DNA of 64,000 nucleotides from Isochrysis galbana (taxonomy: Eukaryota > Haptophyta > Isochrysidales > Isochrysidaceae). The stretch lies in NCBI GenBank assembly GCA_018136815.1, contig CM030933.1, forward strand, positions 7,714,284-7,778,283, written 5' to 3'. Positions 60,161 through 64,000 of the stretch are shown piece by piece. Below the pieces are notes generated by a model. That model was not told the origin of the DNA, searched no databases, and saw only the letters and a list, made by a program, of their open reading frames with translations. A program made the position numbers and the translations under genes. The first letter of the stretch is position 1. Each line of letters begins with the position of its first letter.

Positions 60161-61483
60161 TCATTCAATGCCGGCGTAGCAGTTGACCATCATTTGGAAG
60201 CCGTCCAGCTCGTCGGCCTTACCCTCAGCAATCTTCGAGCAGAGCACGGGCATGTCCACGCCCATGTCCAGAAGGTTGCCACCCAGAAAAAGGAGCAGGT
60301 GGAGGTCGGATATTGTCGTCAGGAACGGCTCCTGACGGTCTCGCCGCCTCCTCAAGTGCAAGCCCATCGCCCCCACGTTTTGCACCTCGGTTGGCCGGTT
60401 GGCAACCGGGAAGCCTCCGCAAGTAAGCGGAGATCGGAAAGGCCGTGCGATGTCAAAGATGCGCGATACGAACGGCTCCATCGTAGTCTTCTTAGCCTCT
60501 TTCTTCTCGATGATGAAACAGCAGTCCTTGGCGACTTTAGCTACGCGGCAGTCGGATTTCGACTGCGAGAAAGCTGGGCCACCCTCGCGCGAGCATAGCG
60601 CGAGCGCCTGGTCTGTGACCTGGTACGCCTCCATCGTGGCCACACCCTCGATGTCCTTCTCAGCCTCCAGCACGGGCCGAGCCTTCATTAGCACAAAGTA
60701 TTTGCCATTCTCTGGATCAGCCTCTAGCGCCTCCGCGTGCAGCTGCGCCGCCAGCAAGATCTCGTTGACAGAGAAGGCGTACTCGCGCGCTGCGTGCGCA
60801 AGAATGACACCCACCCGCACCAACCCAAGCATCTTTGCGATCTTTTCGAGCCGCTCTTCCTCGGCAGTATTGGGGTCAAGCACGGCCTCTTCCGACGTTG
60901 ACTGCTGTTGTGGCTCGTAGATCGCGTGGACCTCGACGCCTGTCTCGCCGGACTCAGAGGTCACCCATTTGCCATACAGGTACCCGACCCGCTTCGACCC
61001 AAACCCTGTCATGAGGCAGAAGTTGATGAAACACTGCGAGGCACTTGGATCAACGCAGACGTACTTGGTGTGAGGCTCTGGCGGCGCCTGTAAGGGGAAC
61101 TCCTTCGTCGACCGATAGTCCAGAAAGTTGGTGAGGGTCCACTGCGATTTGCCCTGTGAGCGCAGCTCGCCCTCCTTGACGAGGGTGACAAATGGGTCCT
61201 TGTCAACGTACTTCTCCTGGTTCTCCCGCTCCATCTGATAGTCGAGGAAGAGTATCTCGCCGGCGGCGAGGCCTAGCGCCGAGAGTGTCTGCCCTTCTTC
61301 CACCTGCGTGAAGGCGGCCCCCTTTGCAGGCACGGGCCCGCGCTGGACTGAGCGGCAGAGTGCCTGCTCACCGACCGGCACACCAAACTGCTGGGCGATC
61401 TGCTCTCTCAGCTGGGCGAGAGTGAGGTCGGCCTGGGTCTGGAGGCGCTCGGTACCGTCCTTCGTCCGGATCCGCAGCAGCAT
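60161..61483 (-). CDS. NPL4: NPL4, CDC48/p97 cofactor
   Basis: 440 residues, single exon, TGA stop. The N-terminus (MLLRIRTKDGTERLQTQADL ... GEILFLDY, residues 1-80) is the ubiquitin-like UBX-type domain that binds the p97/CDC48 N-domain. It is followed by an MPN-like core (FGSKRVGYLYGKW, VEVHAIYEPQQQ, VRVGVILAHAAREYAFSVNE ILLAAQLHAEAL split here by a space) without the JAMM zinc ligands, and a C-terminal helical part (TTISDLHLLLFLGGNLLDMG). NPL4 with UFD1 recruits ubiquitinated clients to CDC48 for ER-associated and chromatin-associated degradation. The animal N-terminal zinc finger is absent, as in plants. Confidence 0.92.
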   Translation of the reverse strand: MLLRIRTKDGTERLQTQADLTLAQLREQIAQQFGVPVGEQALCRSVQRGPVPAKGAAFTQVEEGQTLSALGLAAGEILFLDYQMERENQEKYVDKDPFVTLVKEGELRSQGKSQWTLTNFLDYRSTKEFPLQAPPEPHTKYVCVDPSASQCFINFCLMTGFGSKRVGYLYGKWVTSESGETGVEVHAIYEPQQQSTSEEAVLDPNTAEEERLEKIAKMLGLVRVGVILAHAAREYAFSVNEILLAAQLHAEALEADPENGKYFVLMKARPVLEAEKDIEGVATMEAYQVTDQALALCSREGGPAFSQSKSDCRVAKVAKDCCFIIEKKEAKKTTMEPFVSRIFDIARPFRSPLTCGGFPVANRPTEVQNVGAMGLHLRRRRDRQEPFLTTISDLHLLLFLGGNLLDMGVDMPVLCSKIAEGKADELDGFQMMVNCYAGIE

Positions 61484-61714
61484 CGCCGCGCGACGAGGGA
61501 GAGCGATGGAGAGGGGGAGGGAGAGGAAGGGGAGAGAGAGGGAAGAGCGCTGCGCCGCCTCCTCACCGCGGCGGCTGTAGTGTCTGGGCCGATCGGCGGG
61601 GCGAGCGAGGTGTGGGAAGGGAAGGAGATGAAAGCGAGGGGGGTGGGGGTGGGATGGGGTGTAAAGTAGAGAGAGAGAGAGAAGAAAACTACCTCCAATA
61701 AGGGGGGGGGGGGG
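61484..61714 (-). promoter_or_regulatory. NPL4 5' flank
   Basis: GA-rich on the plus strand (61500-61550, GA array 61669-61682), hence CT-rich on the coding strand, ending at the ATG; a G run at 61702-61714. Probable promoter or 5' UTR. Confidence 0.4.
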
Positions 61715-61861
61715 CGTCAGAGTTTTATTGTTGTGTTAGTATAACCTTAGTGCTGCGGGACCGAAGCCCTTCGACGGCAACGGAGCCCCTCCCCCGCGAT
61801 GGGGTTGTGCGCGGTTGGCGCATGGCTCGTCCGGTGTATGTGGCTAGGAATGCTAGCTAAC
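61715..61861 (-). repeat. 147-bp repeat, inverted copy of 51271-51417
   Basis: 97% identical in reverse complement. Immediately followed at 61866 by the GTCGTTCCGTCAAT repeat also seen at 13374. Confidence 0.9.
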
Positions 61862-61865
61862 AAAG

Positions 61866-61935
61866 GTGTCGTTCCGTCAATAGTGGGACATCAGTCGAAT
61901 TGAGCGATCAAATGTCCACAGTTGCTGTATTGTAG
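61866..61935 (+). repeat. Dispersed repeat, copy of 13374-13440
   Basis: About 70 bases with few differences (GTGGGACATCAGTCGAATTG then AGCGATCAA...TGTCCACAGTTG). Probable terminus of a DNA transposon or MITE. Confidence 0.7.
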
Positions 61936-61994
61936 TCGTTTAACATTAGATCATGTTAAAATTATAAGAGAGAGACGCCGTCAAAGCTTCTTCG

Positions 61995-62330
61995 CTAATC
62001 ACATCGGTGCACGCCGTGCATGGGCACGGCGCGATGTGCATCGGTCCCCCCGCGGATACGCCGTGCGTGCGCATGTCAACCCGTTCCATCTGTGTACCCC
62101 CTGTGGCCCACAACTACGTAAACTGGCCATATAAGAGATGTTTCGTTACGCAGCACCTGTGATGACTTGCAATCACAATGTGCACGCCGTGCGTGGGCAC
62201 GGCGCGATGTGCACCGGCGCCCCCCCGCGGGGGCGCCGTGCGTGCGCATAGCAACTTCCAGGAAGGTGCACGCCGTGCGTTCACTCTTTCCGCGGGGGAA
62301 CTCTGGGCGCGGAGGACGGGCGGAACCCCT
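61995..62330 (+). repeat. Duplicated hairpin-rich GC repeat (GTGCACGCCGTGC)
   Basis: Two copies of about 75 bases (62004-62082 and 62178-62252) and a third partial one (62266-62280). Each carries GCACGCCGTGC-type inverted repeats and a CCCCGCGG core. Strong local folding expected; function unknown. Confidence 0.65.
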
Positions 62331-62567
62331 GGGGCACCCCCTGGGACCGGTTGATTATTACCGTATGTGACGAGAACATTAACGTAAACGGCTGGTCTGG
62401 TCTTCTGATCTCTCTCTCTCTCTCCCGCCCCCCCCGGGGGGGGGGGTTCCCCCCTCTTCCCCTCCCCCTCTCATCGGCCTACCAGAGTGAGAAGGCTCCT
62501 ACTGCCTGTCTCCCTCCTCCCTCCTCGCTCACCCTCCAGCTCTCTCCTCGGCCTCGTCTTCCTCACG

Positions 62568-64000
62568 ATGGTGGCGACTCGGCGCGCATCCGTACGTTCC
62601 TCCGTCCTCTCCTCTCGTGCACCTGCTCGCTGGCTTCGTTCGACTCCCTCGACACGGCCACCTGTCGACTGGACGCCGAGCGGAAGCGCTGCTCGCACGA
62701 CTCGTTCCTCCTCCTGCTCCAAGGACGCGGCGGAGGAGGCGGAGCCTGTTCGCGTTCCTGGTGCCGAGGAGGAGGCCCTTTCTCCGACCGAGGCGTCCAC
62801 CACCACCACCACCGACGAGGACTCTGTGGAGGAGGGAGGAGAAGAGAAGAACGAGAACTGTGCGTCGGACGCTCCAGGCTTTCTTCTTCCCACTGCGCCG
62901 GCTGCGGAGGTCGAGGAGCCAGCCGAGTCGATGGAGGAGGTGGAGACCGTCCACGCGCTCGCTCTCACCGAGGACAATGAAGCGGAGGACGAGAAGACGA
63001 GAAGACGGAGAAGACGGAGAAGGAGAAGACGGCTGCGTCCGACGCACCAGCCGTAGAAGTCTTCACTCGATTCGAAGAGGCCACGCAGCTGGAAGAGGCC
63101 ACGCAGGTGGCCACGCAGCTCGAGGAGGAGGAGACGGAGGAGGCCGATACCGCCGAGGCGCCGGCTCCTACCGGGGCGAACGAAGAGAAGGAGGAGGAAG
63201 GTGAGGCGGAGGAGGAGAAGACGTCCGACGCACCGGCCCAAGAGGGTTTGGAGGTGGCCACGCAGCTGGAGGAGGAAGAGGTCATTGAGCTCGAGGAGGA
63301 GGAGTGCGCGAAGACCGTAGCCGAGCCCGCGACCGAGAACTCCGCGTCCGATGCTCAAGCGGACGCTACGCTGGAGCCCATCCTTGACGATAAGGAGGAA
63401 GACGATGACATGTTTGACTTTTGGGACGTGGCCAAGGCGCCCGATGGGGCGAAAGAGCAAGTTGAGGAGGAGGCCGTCGTTGACTCCTCAGCGGTGGACT
63501 TGAGCGATGACGCGGCTGGTGTTTCCAAGGACTCGATGTACATGGATCTGACCGACGAAGCGGTAGATGTGTCGGCCACGCCTTGTTCGACGATGAGTGA
63601 GTCCGCGGCGGAGGAGTCGGAGGAGGAGTCGGAGGAGGACACTCTCCGCACCCTGAAGGAGCTCAAGGCGACCATCAAGCGGCTCGAGTCGCAGATGAAG
63701 AAGAAGAAGAAGCGTCCGCGCGCGAGGTCGCCAAGCGTCCCGGCCAAGAAGACCAAGCGTGCCGCCTTTCGCGTCGAAGCGGCGCCGCGCCCTGTCGCCG
63801 AGGAAGTTCCGCCTCCGCCAGAAGAAGCGGAGGAAGTAGCGGAGGAAGTAGCGGAGGAGGACACGGAGGAGGACGCGGAGGAGGACGCGGAGGGTGCGCG
63901 CTCGACCCGCCGCCACGTCCCTGTGCCGAAGCGTGAGTGCCGCTTCCGCTTTTTGGCGAAGCACGAGCTGGCCAAGCACGACAAGAATGGCCGCATGTAC
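62568..64000 (+). CDS. Acidic low-complexity protein (frameshift near 62998; runs off the window)
   Basis: ATG 62568 (MVATRRASVRSS). Rich in Glu/Asp, Thr and Ala, with repeats such as EEATQLEEATQVATQLEEEE and SDAPA. The first frame ends at TAG 63056 after an Arg run created in a GAGAAGACG tract. A second frame, one base shifted, continues the same composition (TEKTEKEKTAASDAPAVEVF) to position 64000. A basic stretch (ESQMKKKKKRPRARS) resembles a nuclear localisation signal. Restoring the frame needs one base in the tract near 62998-63005, so this is either a real polymorphism or a sequencing slip. Visible end: CRFRFLAKHELAKHDKNGRM. Family unknown. Confidence 0.6.

Overview
The window is nuclear DNA from a GC-rich unicellular eukaryote. 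Its genes have GT-AG introns of about 90-210 bases, start codons preceded by pyrimidine-rich tracts, and a eukaryotic repertoire: TM9SF/EMP70, Sec7 ArfGEF, NPL4, METTL18, a CIPK-like kinase and ClpP. Gene density and repeat content suggest a microalga or similar protist, but I cannot name the species. Two runs of exactly 100 N (17347-17446 and 33243-33342) mark scaffold joins.

About a third of the window is LTR-type (Ty3/gypsy-like) retrotransposon. Element 1 (minus strand, about 11480 down to 1 and beyond the edge) has gag, a small Cys-rich ORF2 and a giant pol that is open for about 7.9 kb. Element 2 (plus strand, about 23.3-33.24 kb) has the same plan but a one-base frameshift in RNase H, and it is cut by a gap before integrase. 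In both, pol carries a cytosine-C5-methyltransferase-like domain upstream of the protease (PPC, ENP and conserved C-terminal motifs), resembling orphan phage methylases. The two copies differ mainly at synonymous sites in the stretch I compared. ORF2 and pol share one frame and are separated by a single UAG in both copies. Two 5' fragments of related elements lie at 44331-45287 and about 55680-56588.

Host genes from left to right: a DUF3431-like protein (11836-12870); an unknown protein exon (16035-17177) converging on a family-4 glycosyltransferase (17447-19114, minus) across gap 1; an alpha/beta-hydrolase-fold protein with Gly at the nucleophile position (20060-21496); exon 1 of a CIPK/SnRK-like kinase (33422-33483, minus) next to gap 2; an unknown helical protein (35956-36993); a Sec7-PH-TBC fusion in three exons (38486-42722, minus); ClpP (45775-46557); a chromodomain exon (about 50067) facing a coiled-coil ORF; TM9SF in six exons (52007-54693); METTL18-like histidine methyltransferase in two exons (57865-59153, minus); NPL4 (60161-61483, minus); and an acidic protein running off the right edge. 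These are unlinked housekeeping functions in membrane traffic, protein quality control and protein methylation; no operon-like organisation is visible.

The intergenic stretches are packed with short repeats: foldback elements with terminal palindromes and a GC-rich body, a 147-bp inverted pair 10.3 kb apart, other dispersed repeats, a 17-unit 16-bp minisatellite, and CT/GA microsatellites. No tRNA, rRNA, CRISPR array or bacterial-type feature was recognised.
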